Assembly: GCA_944389535.1 (NCBI GenBank)
Contig: CALXMS010000001.1
Span: 67,390-103,201, forward strand
Length of the DNA stretch: 35,812 nt
Direction of reading: 5' to 3'
Source of the DNA: an uncultured Alphaproteobacteria bacterium
Lineage (GTDB): Bacteria > Pseudomonadota > Alphaproteobacteria > Rs-D84
Shown one piece after another: positions 15,676 through 23,857 of the stretch. Each line of letters opens with the position of its first letter. The first letter of the stretch is position 1. The notes under the pieces are model-generated. The model saw only the letters and a list, made by a program, of their open reading frames with translations, had not been told where the DNA came from and made no database searches. Made by a program: the position numbers and the translations under genes.

Positions 15676-16122
15676 TAACCTTTTAATAATAGCTATCGCA
15701 TTTTCTAATATTAAACGGGCTGATTCAGAATCCAACCTGTTTTTTATATTTTCAATTCCCATACGCCCAATTTCTTCTTGCGCTGATATACTTGTCAAAG
15801 TTTCATCAATGAACGCAATTGGTAAATCAGTATAAGACGACAGTTCTTTTGCAAATTTTCGAACATTACTTGTAGTTTCGGAATCTGAACCATCAGAATA
15901 CAACGGCAGTCCTATTACGATGCCCGTAATGTTTTCTTCCTTGGCCAAATCTGCAATTTGCCGTGCAATAGATTTTTCTTTGTTTCCCATGGTTATGGCA
16001 GGACGAGTAAAGAAAAACTCACGTTCTTGATCAGATATGGCAATCCCAGTTCTACGCAAGCCCCAGTCAACCCCTAAAACGCGTCCCGTACGTGGAAAAT
16101 CGTTGAAATCTGGTAAAATCAT
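15673..16122 (-). CDS. ruvX: RuvX/YqgF family Holliday-junction resolvase-like nuclease
   Basis: RNase H-fold protein required for pre-16S rRNA 5' processing in E. coli (YqgF) and also called a putative Holliday-junction resolvase. Start placed at 16122 (ATG preceded by GAGGAAAAT); an upstream in-frame extension to 16194 would overlap gatC and has no ribosome binding site. The 149-aa product shows GVDWGLRRTGIAISD (catalytic Asp in the first strand), IVIGLPLYSDGSDSE and FIDETLTSISA, the three acidic motifs of the family. It is divergent from gatC, with 51 bp between the starts. Confidence 0.92.
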   Translation of the reverse strand: MILPDFNDFPRTGRVLGVDWGLRRTGIAISDQEREFFFTRPAITMGNKEKSIARQIADLAKEENITGIVIGLPLYSDGSDSETTSNVRKFAKELSSYTDLPIAFIDETLTSISAQEEIGRMGIENIKNRLDSESARLILENAIAIIKRL

Positions 16123-16173
16123 TGTATAATTTTCCTCAGTGTTTTTATAGATATAAATAGAATAGGATTCAAA

Positions 16174-16467
16174 ATGGCATTTAGCAAGCAACAATTAAAA
16201 AAATTTGCCGATTTGATACGAATTGATATTTCTGACGAAAAATTAGAGAAAATGAATATCGATTCAGTAATAGAATGGTTGGATAAATTACAGAAAATAG
16301 ATACAAATGGTATAGAACCAATGTTAAATCCGGCAGAACATAGACTACCAGTAAGTCCAGACATTGTAACTGACGGTAACATCAGAGACGCAATTTTAGC
16401 AAATGATCCGGACACCGCAGGTGTTTCTCGTGGGTATTTCGCGGTACCGAAAGTTATGGACGAATAA
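16174..16467 (+). CDS. gatC: Asp/Glu-tRNA amidotransferase subunit GatC
   Basis: Small subunit that clamps GatA and GatB in the amidotransferase that converts Glu-tRNA(Gln) and Asp-tRNA(Asn). The 97-aa protein has the usual N-terminal helices (KFADLIRIDISDEKLEKM), a central WLDKLQKIDTNGIEPM and a C-terminal SRGYFAVPKVMDE ending. The ATG at 16174 follows TAGGATTC. It is first of the gatC-gatA-gatB series. Confidence 0.93.
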   Translation: MAFSKQQLKKFADLIRIDISDEKLEKMNIDSVIEWLDKLQKIDTNGIEPMLNPAEHRLPVSPDIVTDGNIRDAILANDPDTAGVSRGYFAVPKVMDE

Positions 16468-16488
16468 ATAAAAAATTTGGGTATAAAA

Positions 16489-17955
16489 ATGATTGATTTA
16501 ACTATTACGGAAGCATTAGAAAAACTAAAGTCTGGCGAAATCAGTTCAACAGAACTGACAAAAGCATATCTAGAACGTATTGAAAAATATGGTTCGGAAT
16601 TAAATTGCTATATTACAATAACACCTGAACGTGCGCTGTCAGATGCGGCAGCATCAGATGCACGATATGCAGCGGGGAATCCCCTGCCCTTAGACGGTAT
16701 ACCTATTGGTATGAAGGATTTATTTGCTACGAAGGGGATTCGTACTACCGCGGCATCAAAAATGCTAGAAAATTTTGTTCCGGAATACGAATCGACTGTA
16801 TCGCAGAAATTTATTGATGCCGGTACGGTATTATTAGGTAAAACGAACTTGGACGAATTTGCGATGGGCACTTTCAGCAAGACAAGTTATTTTGGTGCCC
16901 CTGTTAACCCATGGCAAATGGAACGTCGCCTAACCGCTGGGGGATCATCAGGTGGTGCAACAAGTGCGATTGCATCTGGTTTGGCCATTGGCGGAACAGG
17001 TACAGACACAGGTGGTTCGATTCGTTTCCCATCTGCTATAACAGGTATGGTTGGTATGAAACCTACTTATGGTCTTTGCAGTCGTTGGGGATGCGTCGCA
17101 TTTGCGTCAAGTTTAGATACACCCGGTCCGATTGCCCGTACAGTTGACGATGCTGCTTTATTATTATCGGCTATGGCGGGGCATGATGAAAAAGATTCAA
17201 CAAGCGCAACTGCAGGATTTCATGCACATACACCGCTTGAACCAATATTAGGTAACGGTAAGAAATTGCGCGTTGGTATAATAAAAGAATTTAATAACGT
17301 CGAAATATCGTCTGATATGAAAAAGCTATTTGAAGCACGTATTGCAGATTTAAAATCAATCGGTACAGAAATAGTTGAAGTATCTATTCCAAACATTCTA
17401 GACGCATTAGCTGCATATTATATTATCGCCCCTGCAGAGGCATCCTCTAACCTAGCCCGCTATGATGGTATGCGTTATGGCTTACGGGTTGAAGGTTCTG
17501 ATTTAATTGATACATATAAAAAGACCCGTGCAGCGGGTTTCGGTGAAGAAGTTCAACGCCGAATGATTGTTGGTACAGCGGTATTATCTAGCGAATCGTA
17601 CGAAGTATATTTCATGCAAGCTGCCCGTGTTCGCCGTATGATTTCAGATAGTTTTAACAAAGCATTTGAACAATGTGATTTAATATTATGTCCGGCCAGT
17701 GCTGGTACCGCCATGCCACTAGATTCAGATTTAACGCCGTTGGAATACTATGCTTTGGATTTATTTACTGTCGCGATGAATCTGGCCGGTATACCAGCAT
17801 GTAGTGTACCCGCTGGTTTATCAAGTAATGGATTACCTTTAGGGGTACAAGTTGTTGGTAAACGTTTTGATGATTTGAAAGTTCTGCGGCTAGCGAAACA
17901 TATAGAACAATTTGCAGATATAGATAATCGTCCGACAAAGATAATGGGGAAATAA
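16489..17955 (+). CDS. gatA: Glutamyl-tRNA(Gln) amidotransferase subunit A
   Basis: Glutaminase/amidase subunit that supplies ammonia for the transamidation. I use the ATG at 16489; a TTG four codons upstream is possible but unneeded. The 488-aa protein carries the amidase-signature triad: Lys76 in GMKDLF, the cis-Ser in TAGGSSGG (S153/S154) and the nucleophile Ser177 in GTDTGGSIR. It ends 21 bp after gatC and is followed by an antisense tRNA-Phe gene before gatB. Normal length and no missing key residue. Confidence 0.96.
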   Translation: MIDLTITEALEKLKSGEISSTELTKAYLERIEKYGSELNCYITITPERALSDAAASDARYAAGNPLPLDGIPIGMKDLFATKGIRTTAASKMLENFVPEYESTVSQKFIDAGTVLLGKTNLDEFAMGTFSKTSYFGAPVNPWQMERRLTAGGSSGGATSAIASGLAIGGTGTDTGGSIRFPSAITGMVGMKPTYGLCSRWGCVAFASSLDTPGPIARTVDDAALLLSAMAGHDEKDSTSATAGFHAHTPLEPILGNGKKLRVGIIKEFNNVEISSDMKKLFEARIADLKSIGTEIVEVSIPNILDALAAYYIIAPAEASSNLARYDGMRYGLRVEGSDLIDTYKKTRAAGFGEEVQRRMIVGTAVLSSESYEVYFMQAARVRRMISDSFNKAFEQCDLILCPASAGTAMPLDSDLTPLEYYALDLFTVAMNLAGIPACSVPAGLSSNGLPLGVQVVGKRFDDLKVLRLAKHIEQFADIDNRPTKIMGK

Positions 17956-17958
17956 AAA

Positions 17959-18034
17959 TGGTGGCTAGAAGTGGAATCGAACCACTGACACAGGGATTTT
18001 CAGTCCCTTGCTCTACCAACTGAGCTATCTAGCC
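17959..18034 (-). tRNA. tRNA-Phe (anticodon GAA), CCA encoded
   Basis: On the minus strand a 76-nt cloverleaf runs from GGCTAGA (acceptor, 18034) to TCTAGCC plus discriminator A and CCA (17961-17959). The anticodon stem GGGA/TCCC holds the loop CTGAAAA, giving anticodon GAA. The T-arm has GTTCGATTC. It lies between gatA and gatB on the opposite strand, 3 bp from the gatA stop. Confidence 0.95.
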
Positions 18035-18046
18035 AACGCGAGACGA

Positions 18047-18075
18047 ATAATAAGATACCAAATAAAAAAAAGCAA
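18047..18075 (-). promoter_or_regulatory. Promoter of tRNA-Phe
   Basis: Minus-strand TTGCTT (18075-18070), 17-bp spacer, TATTAT (18052-18047); start about 6-7 nt before the mature tRNA 5' end region. The -35 overlaps the gatB ribosome binding site on the other strand. Confidence 0.55.
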
Positions 18076-18087
18076 GGAAAAATAAAA

Positions 18088-19608
18088 ATGTTTACGATAA
18101 AAGGCAAAACGACAGATTGGGAACTGGTTATCGGATTGGAAACACATATAGAAGTTCTGTCCAACCGTAAACTATTTAGCGGTGCCTCCGCCAACTATAA
18201 CCCAAGTATTTCTCCGAACACACAGGTATCAATGGTAGACGTTGCGATGCCTGGTATGCTGCCCGTATTAAACGAATTCTGCGTTGAACAAGCGATTCGT
18301 ATGGGGCTGGGATTAAATGCAGAAATATCACGTAAAAGTAAATTTGCTCGTAAACAATATTTTTACCCTGACCTGCCCCAAGGTTATCAGATTTCTCAAC
18401 CTGCCGAAGAACCACCAGTTGTCGGTCGTGGTTGGGTTGAAATCATGGGTGATGACGGTAAACCTAAAAAGATTTTAATTGAACGCGCACACTTGGAACA
18501 AGACGCTGGAAAACTAAAACATGATGTTCATCCTACAAAATCTTTTGCGGACTATAATCGTACAGGTGTTGCTTTATTAGAAATAGTTACATATTTAGAT
18601 ACCAAACAACCGGATAATAATTCATACATAACATCTCCTGATGAAGCAGAACGTTATTTAAGAGAAATACGTGAAATAGCACGTGCCCTTGGTGTATCAA
18701 AGGCAAATATGGAAGAAGGTTCTATGCGCGCTGATGTAAATGTATCTGTTCGTCCTGTTGGCAGCAAAGAATTCCGCACAAGGACAGAAACGAAAAACAT
18801 GGTATCGTTTAAGTTCATTAAATCTGCAATAGAATATGAAGCACGTCGTCAAATAGAAATATATGAAAACGGCGGCATCGTATCACAAGATACGATGCGT
18901 TATTCGCAATCTGATGGCACTACATCTGTTATGCGCAGCAAAGAAGATGCATTAGATTATCGTTATTTTCCAGACCCAGACTTATTACCACTGGAAATCA
19001 GCGAAGAAACGATTGAAAGAATTCGCAGCACTATGCCTGAATTACCTGCTGCAACCCGTGCAAGATTTATACAAATGGGATTAAGCGAATATGATGCAGC
19101 ACGTTTAACGGAAACAACCGACATATCAAAATGGTTTGATACAGCTGTTGGCGGGAAAACAGAACGTGCAAAACCAATTGCAAACTGGATGATAAGCGAA
19201 CTGTTTGCGCACCCAGAAAATTGGGATGAAAAAAACGCTGTGGATACATCAAATCAAGGCACAGCGCGAATTATTACACCAAAAAATTTAGCAGAATTAG
19301 TAGATATGATTTCTGCATCTGAAATCAATGGTAAACAGGCAAAAGAAATCTTTATCAAAATGCTGGATGGCGAATCGGGAACACCGAAAGAAATCGCCGA
19401 CCGATTCGGAATGAAACAAATCACAGATACAACCGCAATTGAAAAAGCGGTTGACGATGTAATTACTGCAAATCAATCACAAGTGGAACAATATAAATCT
19501 GGAAAAACAGGTTTACTTGGTTTCTTTGTTGGTGCGGTAATGAAAGCAACCGGTGGGAAAGCAAACCCAGCAGTAGTAAATGAAATTTTACGTAAAAAAT
19601 TATCTTAA
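18088..19608 (+). CDS. gatB: Aspartyl/glutamyl-tRNA amidotransferase subunit B
   Basis: tRNA-binding kinase-like subunit that activates the misacylated Glu or Asp. The 506-aa protein begins with the family pattern WELVIGLETHIEVLSNRKLF and has FYPDLPQGYQISQ, the GVALLEIVT segment, MEEGSMRADVNVS, ETKNMVSFKFI and DYRYFPDPDLLP. The tail domain (about 360-506, ending in a GFFVGAVMKATGGKANP stretch) is the YqeY-like tRNA-binding end. GCAAGGAAAA precedes the ATG. Its expression must cope with a tRNA gene read the other way directly upstream. Confidence 0.96.
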   Translation: MFTIKGKTTDWELVIGLETHIEVLSNRKLFSGASANYNPSISPNTQVSMVDVAMPGMLPVLNEFCVEQAIRMGLGLNAEISRKSKFARKQYFYPDLPQGYQISQPAEEPPVVGRGWVEIMGDDGKPKKILIERAHLEQDAGKLKHDVHPTKSFADYNRTGVALLEIVTYLDTKQPDNNSYITSPDEAERYLREIREIARALGVSKANMEEGSMRADVNVSVRPVGSKEFRTRTETKNMVSFKFIKSAIEYEARRQIEIYENGGIVSQDTMRYSQSDGTTSVMRSKEDALDYRYFPDPDLLPLEISEETIERIRSTMPELPAATRARFIQMGLSEYDAARLTETTDISKWFDTAVGGKTERAKPIANWMISELFAHPENWDEKNAVDTSNQGTARIITPKNLAELVDMISASEINGKQAKEIFIKMLDGESGTPKEIADRFGMKQITDTTAIEKAVDDVITANQSQVEQYKSGKTGLLGFFVGAVMKATGGKANPAVVNEILRKKLS

Positions 19609-19623
19609 TAAAGAGAGACGCAC

Positions 19624-19800
19624 ATGAAAGTAATTAAAATTATTAGAGACGATTCTATAACAGGTGTTCAATACGGAATTGTGGACGTTCCAGACAACGT
19701 GCCAAAGATTTCTAGGGTTTACCGCGCGATTCAAAAAATAAAAAAAATTCAAGCCGCCAGAGCTAATATGAAACGTTCAGAAAACACAAAGAAAAAATAA
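19624..19800 (+). CDS. 58-residue basic protein, function unknown
   Basis: ATG at 19624, preceded by AAGAGAGA at about 7 bp, opens a 58-codon frame to TAA at 19798-19800. The product begins MKVIKIIRDDSITGVQYGIV and ends with a strongly basic helix (RAIQKIKKIQAARANMKRS and then Lys-rich). It sits in the 197-bp space between gatB and miaB, in the same direction and with short spacers on both sides (15 and 5 bp), so it is probably translated. No family recognised; a nucleic-acid-binding role is only a guess from charge. Confidence 0.65.
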   Translation: MKVIKIIRDDSITGVQYGIVDVPDNVPKISRVYRAIQKIKKIQAARANMKRSENTKKK

Positions 19801-19805
19801 ATCGT

Positions 19806-21107
19806 ATGAAAAACTTTTATATTCATACTTTCGGATGTCAAATGAATGTGTACGATGGTCAGCGCATAGCGGCTATGCTGACATCTCGAGGTATGAAACA
19901 GACAGAAAATATATCTGATGCGGATATTATAATACTTAATACTTGTGCAGTAAGGGCAAAAGCAACAGATAAGGTGTTTAGTGCCCTGGGACGCATTCGA
20001 AACATGAAAAAACCAAATGCTTTGTTTGGCATAGTCGGATGTGTTGCACGCGAGGCTGGGTCAGATGCTTTTAAGCGTATTCCTGAATTAAATTTTGTAT
20101 TAGGTCCACAGAGTTATCATAAACTGCCTGAAATATTAGACAACCCAGAAACAAGGTTATTAAATATCGATTTAGGCGGACTTGAAAAATTCGATGAACT
20201 TCCGCAAATGGAAAAATCGCCCGCGGTTGCATATATTCCAATTCAAGAAGGTTGTAATCATTGCTGTACTTATTGCATCGTCCCATATACCCGCGGTCGT
20301 GAGCTTTCCAGACCATTTGATGATGTAGTAAAAGATGTCGTACATGCTGCAAATACAGGTGCTATAGAAATATGTTTCCTTGGTCAGAATGTAAACGGAT
20401 ATAAATATACAGATGGGAACGGTAAAACATATAGGCTATCAGACTTAATTCGCGAAGCCGCAAAATTAGATACCATAAAACGTATCCGTTTTACATCAAG
20501 TTATCCAACAGAAATGACTGATGACTTGATAGATATGTTCAAAACAGAACCAAAGCTATTGCCTTTTTTGAATTTGCCTATACAAAGTGGTTCATTAAAT
20601 GTATTGACAAGAATGAACCGTCCATATTCGCTAAAACTATATATAGATATAGTTGACAAATTAAAAGCTGCTCGATCCGACATTCAAATCTCAAGCGACT
20701 TTATCGTCGGCTTTCCCGGCGAAACAGACGAAGACTTTGAACAAACCATGGGCATAGCAAGACGAATAAAATATATAAACTCATATTCTTTTAAATATTC
20801 TCCTCGCCCCCATACGGCAGCAGCCGTTATGAAAAATCAAATCCCTGAGGCAATAAAGGCAAAAAGGCTTGCAATATTAGATTCGTATTTGAACGAAATA
20901 CAACGTGAATTTAACTTATCTTGCATCGGTAAAGAAATGGAATGTTTATATGAGGGACCAGATAAAACAGGACAGCATTTGGTGTATAGAACCCCATATA
21001 TGCAACAATGCATAACAGACATACCATCTGGTGACATCGAAAAGTTAGCTAAAATAGAAATAACCGCGGCTAATAAGGCATCATTACGAGGTAAAATTAA
21101 AAGGTAA
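19806..21107 (+). CDS. miaB: tRNA-2-methylthio-N6-dimethylallyladenosine synthase MiaB
   Basis: Radical-SAM methylthiotransferase acting on i6A37 of tRNAs that read UNN codons, which include tRNA-Phe. The 433-aa protein has the UPF0004 N-domain with C11, C47 and C79 for the auxiliary 4Fe-4S cluster. The radical-SAM motif is C150-x3-C154-x2-C157 in EGCNHCCTYCIVPYTRGRE. The LGQNVNGY, LPIQSGS and DFIVGFPGETDEDF motifs separate it from RimO and MtaB. The C-terminal TRAM domain is about 372-430. It starts 5 bp after the small basic protein. Its last 11 bp overlap the end of the convergent autotransporter-like gene. Confidence 0.95.
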   Translation: MKNFYIHTFGCQMNVYDGQRIAAMLTSRGMKQTENISDADIIILNTCAVRAKATDKVFSALGRIRNMKKPNALFGIVGCVAREAGSDAFKRIPELNFVLGPQSYHKLPEILDNPETRLLNIDLGGLEKFDELPQMEKSPAVAYIPIQEGCNHCCTYCIVPYTRGRELSRPFDDVVKDVVHAANTGAIEICFLGQNVNGYKYTDGNGKTYRLSDLIREAAKLDTIKRIRFTSSYPTEMTDDLIDMFKTEPKLLPFLNLPIQSGSLNVLTRMNRPYSLKLYIDIVDKLKAARSDIQISSDFIVGFPGETDEDFEQTMGIARRIKYINSYSFKYSPRPHTAAAVMKNQIPEAIKAKRLAILDSYLNEIQREFNLSCIGKEMECLYEGPDKTGQHLVYRTPYMQQCITDIPSGDIEKLAKIEITAANKASLRGKIKR

Positions 21108-22647
21108 AGTTTGCGCTTACCTTTGCCATATAACTGACATTACCAAAAGTATCTTGAATTAAGCCTATTCCAAGACTTGCGCCTGCACTATCCGCTAAAG
21201 ATTTTACATCCATTTGAACAGAGGCATTTATTTGACCGTTTGTATAAACGCTTAAGTTTAAACCATATTTATATTTTATATCATACATACCGGTATTAAA
21301 TGAAATATCAGTTCCTGCACCAGTAATAATATTATTATCTGCTTCGTTATAAACCTTAATAGAATCAAAACCTAAGCGCACAAACGGAGTAATATAAATA
21401 CGCGACAAAAAGTCAAAATTAAACCCAAAGTCCGCCACAGAATATAAAGAATCACCTTTTGGATTTGCTGCCAAATTATATCCATCAAAAATAGAATCTA
21501 TATCAAATTTAGCCTGAGTTAAGCCTATTAACATTCTGGCCAACAAAAGATCATCTTTATACGATACATGTACGTTTCCGCCATAAATATCTCCCGTATA
21601 CTCATCAATATCATTCGCGAAAAGTATTTTTGCTGCATATCCTGTTATTCCGATATTAAAATCATCCGTAATATCATAACCTGCAGATATATTAAAACCG
21701 TAAATATCAAAATCACCAGAATAAATAAACATTGGTTCAATGCTAAAACCATTTGGTGTATTTACAATTTCATTTAATGCAAACGCATTATAAATGCTTA
21801 TACCTTCCATTAATCTTATCGGATTTAAACGCACCGACTTAGATAATATATCATTTATCTCATCTATAGAATTTGCCTTATCCAATCTAGATATAAGTTT
21901 ATCTTCTGGGTTGGTATATCTAACCTCATTTAAAAAAGTACCTATATTATTATTTAAAATTTTAAAATAATCTGTTTCTCTTTCTGTAGAAATGAATAAC
22001 TGATTACCGGATACATAAGAAGAAACCTTATATAAAGGATTTAACTTATCTACATTTACAGTTATTATACCGTCACCTTCAATATTTGATAAAACCGGTT
22101 TATCTTTAAACGCTGCAACATCATCAATATATAAAGTTACATCACCACGTAATTCTATATCTGGTATAACCGTAAATTTGGCGGTAATAAAATCTGTCGT
22201 TAAGTCTAACCCAGAATTATCAATAATGATTTTATCAGCCCAGGAAGAAATATTCTTTAACTTATTCCAAGAAATTCTTTCTGCGTTTTCAACCTGTATT
22301 TGAAAATTATTTGTAACACCAATTAAATTTATATCGCCTTCATCATGTATAATTTGAACAACAGAAGCGCTATTAGGCACGTCAAAAACAGCATTAAACG
22401 TTCCGGCATTTTTGATATTAATATCACATCCTGGGCATATTTCTACATACCCATTAACTGTTCCATAATTATCAATAATTGCTGAATTCTGAATATAAAT
22501 ATTATCAACTACCGCTGTATTAGAGATAACTATATCATCACGAACTATTAAATCCTGTTTATTATTGTCCACATAAAACGTATCGGCATAACAAAATGTC
22601 GATATAAATGAAAAACCAATTATGAAAAAAGTCCATCTTATCTCCAC
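21097..22647 (-). CDS. Autotransporter-like outer membrane protein
   Basis: The 516-aa protein has a Sec signal peptide (MEIRWTFFIIGFSFISTFCYA). A passenger of roughly 220 residues is rich in Asn, Asp, Ile and Val, with repeating short strands (DIVISNTAVVDNIYIQNSAI), as in a beta-helix. The C-terminal half of about 250 residues has alternating amphipathic strands and ends in a phenylalanine (MAKVSANFTF), as in type Va autotransporter barrels. The short central region with DKLISRLDKANSIDEIN could be the linker helix. The passenger is small and contains one Cys pair (CPGC). The function of the passenger is unknown; adhesion is a common role. The ribosome binding site is weak. The stop overlaps miaB. 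Confidence 0.75.
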   Translation of the reverse strand: MEIRWTFFIIGFSFISTFCYADTFYVDNNKQDLIVRDDIVISNTAVVDNIYIQNSAIIDNYGTVNGYVEICPGCDINIKNAGTFNAVFDVPNSASVVQIIHDEGDINLIGVTNNFQIQVENAERISWNKLKNISSWADKIIIDNSGLDLTTDFITAKFTVIPDIELRGDVTLYIDDVAAFKDKPVLSNIEGDGIITVNVDKLNPLYKVSSYVSGNQLFISTERETDYFKILNNNIGTFLNEVRYTNPEDKLISRLDKANSIDEINDILSKSVRLNPIRLMEGISIYNAFALNEIVNTPNGFSIEPMFIYSGDFDIYGFNISAGYDITDDFNIGITGYAAKILFANDIDEYTGDIYGGNVHVSYKDDLLLARMLIGLTQAKFDIDSIFDGYNLAANPKGDSLYSVADFGFNFDFLSRIYITPFVRLGFDSIKVYNEADNNIITGAGTDISFNTGMYDIKYKYGLNLSVYTNGQINASVQMDVKSLADSAGASLGIGLIQDTFGNVSYMAKVSANFTF

Positions 22648-22696
22648 GCCGTCAGAGTAGCATATAAGAAAAAAATCTTAAAGCATTTTATTAAAA

Positions 22697-22730
22697 ATGA
22701 CCCAAATGCTTATTTGGGTCATGCTTTTTT
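22697..22730. terminator. Terminator downstream of the SOD-like lipoprotein gene
   Basis: 11-bp perfect stem ATGACCCAAAT/ATTTGGGTCAT (22697-22707 with 22712-22722, loop GCTT). T runs follow on both strands (22725-22730 on plus; TTTTTAATAAAA on minus). It ends the minus-strand lipoprotein gene. Confidence 0.8.
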
Positions 22731-22745
22731 AACTGCCGGACAAAT

Positions 22746-23291
22746 TTACAACATCATACCTTTTTTTAAGGTACCCCAAGCAGCTTTATAACCACCATCA
22801 CGTTCTAAGTATAATTTTGCATTATTAAGCTGTTCTGCCGTCAAACCTTGTATAATAAACGATTCTTTTAAGCGTCCCTGTTTTGTTACGCTTAATTTTG
22901 GTAAATTCATCTGCATAGGGCTTTTATTACAGCACATTCCGCTGTCGCATTTACTACAAGGATATATTTTTATTGTATAAACCTTTCCTGGGCGTAGATC
23001 CGTTACATCAACTTCCATTTTTAAACCAGCGTCAGTCTCCACAAACTTTATATTACCCATCCTAGATTCTCCGCCATGACTGCTATGAGTATACATTTTT
23101 GCTTCAACATGATTTACGTCAGAATCTTCGTATGTTTGATAAAAGACTACGGTCTCTGTCATTTGTTGTTGCATAGCAGGTTTTGGTTGCGGCCCCATTT
23201 TTTTGTGACCACAATTTGTACATCCTGACGCCAATAATGTCATCCCAAGAACAGATGACAATAGTAATGTTTTTCTTATTAATTTTTTCAT
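22746..23291 (-). CDS. Lipoprotein resembling a Cu/Zn-SOD fold without metal ligands
   Basis: Start set at 23291, where AAGGAGAC precedes an ATG opening a lipoprotein signal; upstream in-frame codons to 23426 are not supported. The 181-aa product has the lipobox LLASGC with C24 as the lipid anchor. Residues 78-110 (MGNIKFVETDAGLKMEVDV then LRPGKVYTIKIYP) follow the pattern of SodC strands (G-x-V-x-F-x-E-T, D-L-x-P-G), and LPKLSVTKQGRLKES with GLTAEQL fits the later strands. The HxH copper motif is replaced by YTIKIYP, followed by a cluster of four cysteines (C112, C115, C120, C121). The fold assignment is my inference from pattern, not a search. Divergent from the helical protein gene at 23476. 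Confidence 0.55.
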   Translation of the reverse strand: MKKLIRKTLLLSSVLGMTLLASGCTNCGHKKMGPQPKPAMQQQMTETVVFYQTYEDSDVNHVEAKMYTHSSHGGESRMGNIKFVETDAGLKMEVDVTDLRPGKVYTIKIYPCSKCDSGMCCNKSPMQMNLPKLSVTKQGRLKESFIIQGLTAEQLNNAKLYLERDGGYKAAWGTLKKGMML

Positions 23292-23475
23292 TAAAGTCTC
23301 CTTTTTCGTTATGGTTACGATTTTCATTTTACAATAAAAAACTTCTATTTTCGTCAGGTTTGAATACCTAAGAAACCCAAGAAACAATGCACATAGAGTA
23401 ATTTTTGAATTCAATCCTATAATCAAAAAATTTGATAGATGTTAACATAACAGAAATTAACCAAAGGAGCAAATA

Positions 23476-23832
23476 ATGTACGAGTTATTACAACACCTAA
23501 TAGCTTTTAAATACGCATCAAAAATAAATCATTGGACATCAGAAAAATATGCGGAGCATCTTTTATTTGATCGACTAACAGAAGAAATAGATGACTGGGT
23601 TGACAATATTTCCGAAGCATATTTTATGGCAATGAATAATAAAAGTGTATTCAAGCCAAATATTTTAAATCCCAAATTAATTGATAAAGATTTAGTAAAA
23701 ATGTGTGAAAATATAATATCGCATCTAGAAGAACTGCAAAATGATGGAGAATTGAACGAAGGAATGCGTTCTTTATTAAGTGCTATAGAAGAAGGATTTC
23801 TAAATAAAATGGCACTTGCAAAATTATTATAA
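23476..23832 (+). CDS. Small helical protein, Dps-like/DUF5856-like
   Basis: The 118-aa product is all-helical. Its first half (FKYASKINHWTSEKYAEHLL, then an FDRLTEEIDDWVDNISEAY-type helix) resembles the first two helices of Dps/ferritin-like proteins and of the phage-associated DUF5856 family, where an H-W pair is followed by His, Asp and Glu residues. Only part of a ferroxidase site can be recognised (H19, H28, D32, E36, D39 by eye), and the length is short of a full four-helix Dps (about 150-170 aa). AAAGGAGC precedes the ATG. A TATAAT (23418-23423) about 50 bp upstream is a possible -10. It ends at a strong terminator shared with ohyA. Confidence 0.5.
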   Translation: MYELLQHLIAFKYASKINHWTSEKYAEHLLFDRLTEEIDDWVDNISEAYFMAMNNKSVFKPNILNPKLIDKDLVKMCENIISHLEELQNDGELNEGMRSLLSAIEEGFLNKMALAKLL

Positions 23833-23857
23833 AAACGCTCCGAAAGGAGCGTTTTTT
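23831..23857. terminator. Bidirectional terminator with GAAA tetraloop
   Basis: 11-bp stem (23831-23841 with 23846-23856, CGCTCC/GGAGCG tip) closed by GAAA. A T run extends to 23857 on plus, and an A run gives the T run on minus. It serves the helical-protein gene and ohyA, which converge here. Confidence 0.88.

Noticed and set aside
15673-16194. RuvX start at 16194
   Set aside because: It would overlap the gatC start, and GAGGAAAAT clearly precedes the ATG at 16122.
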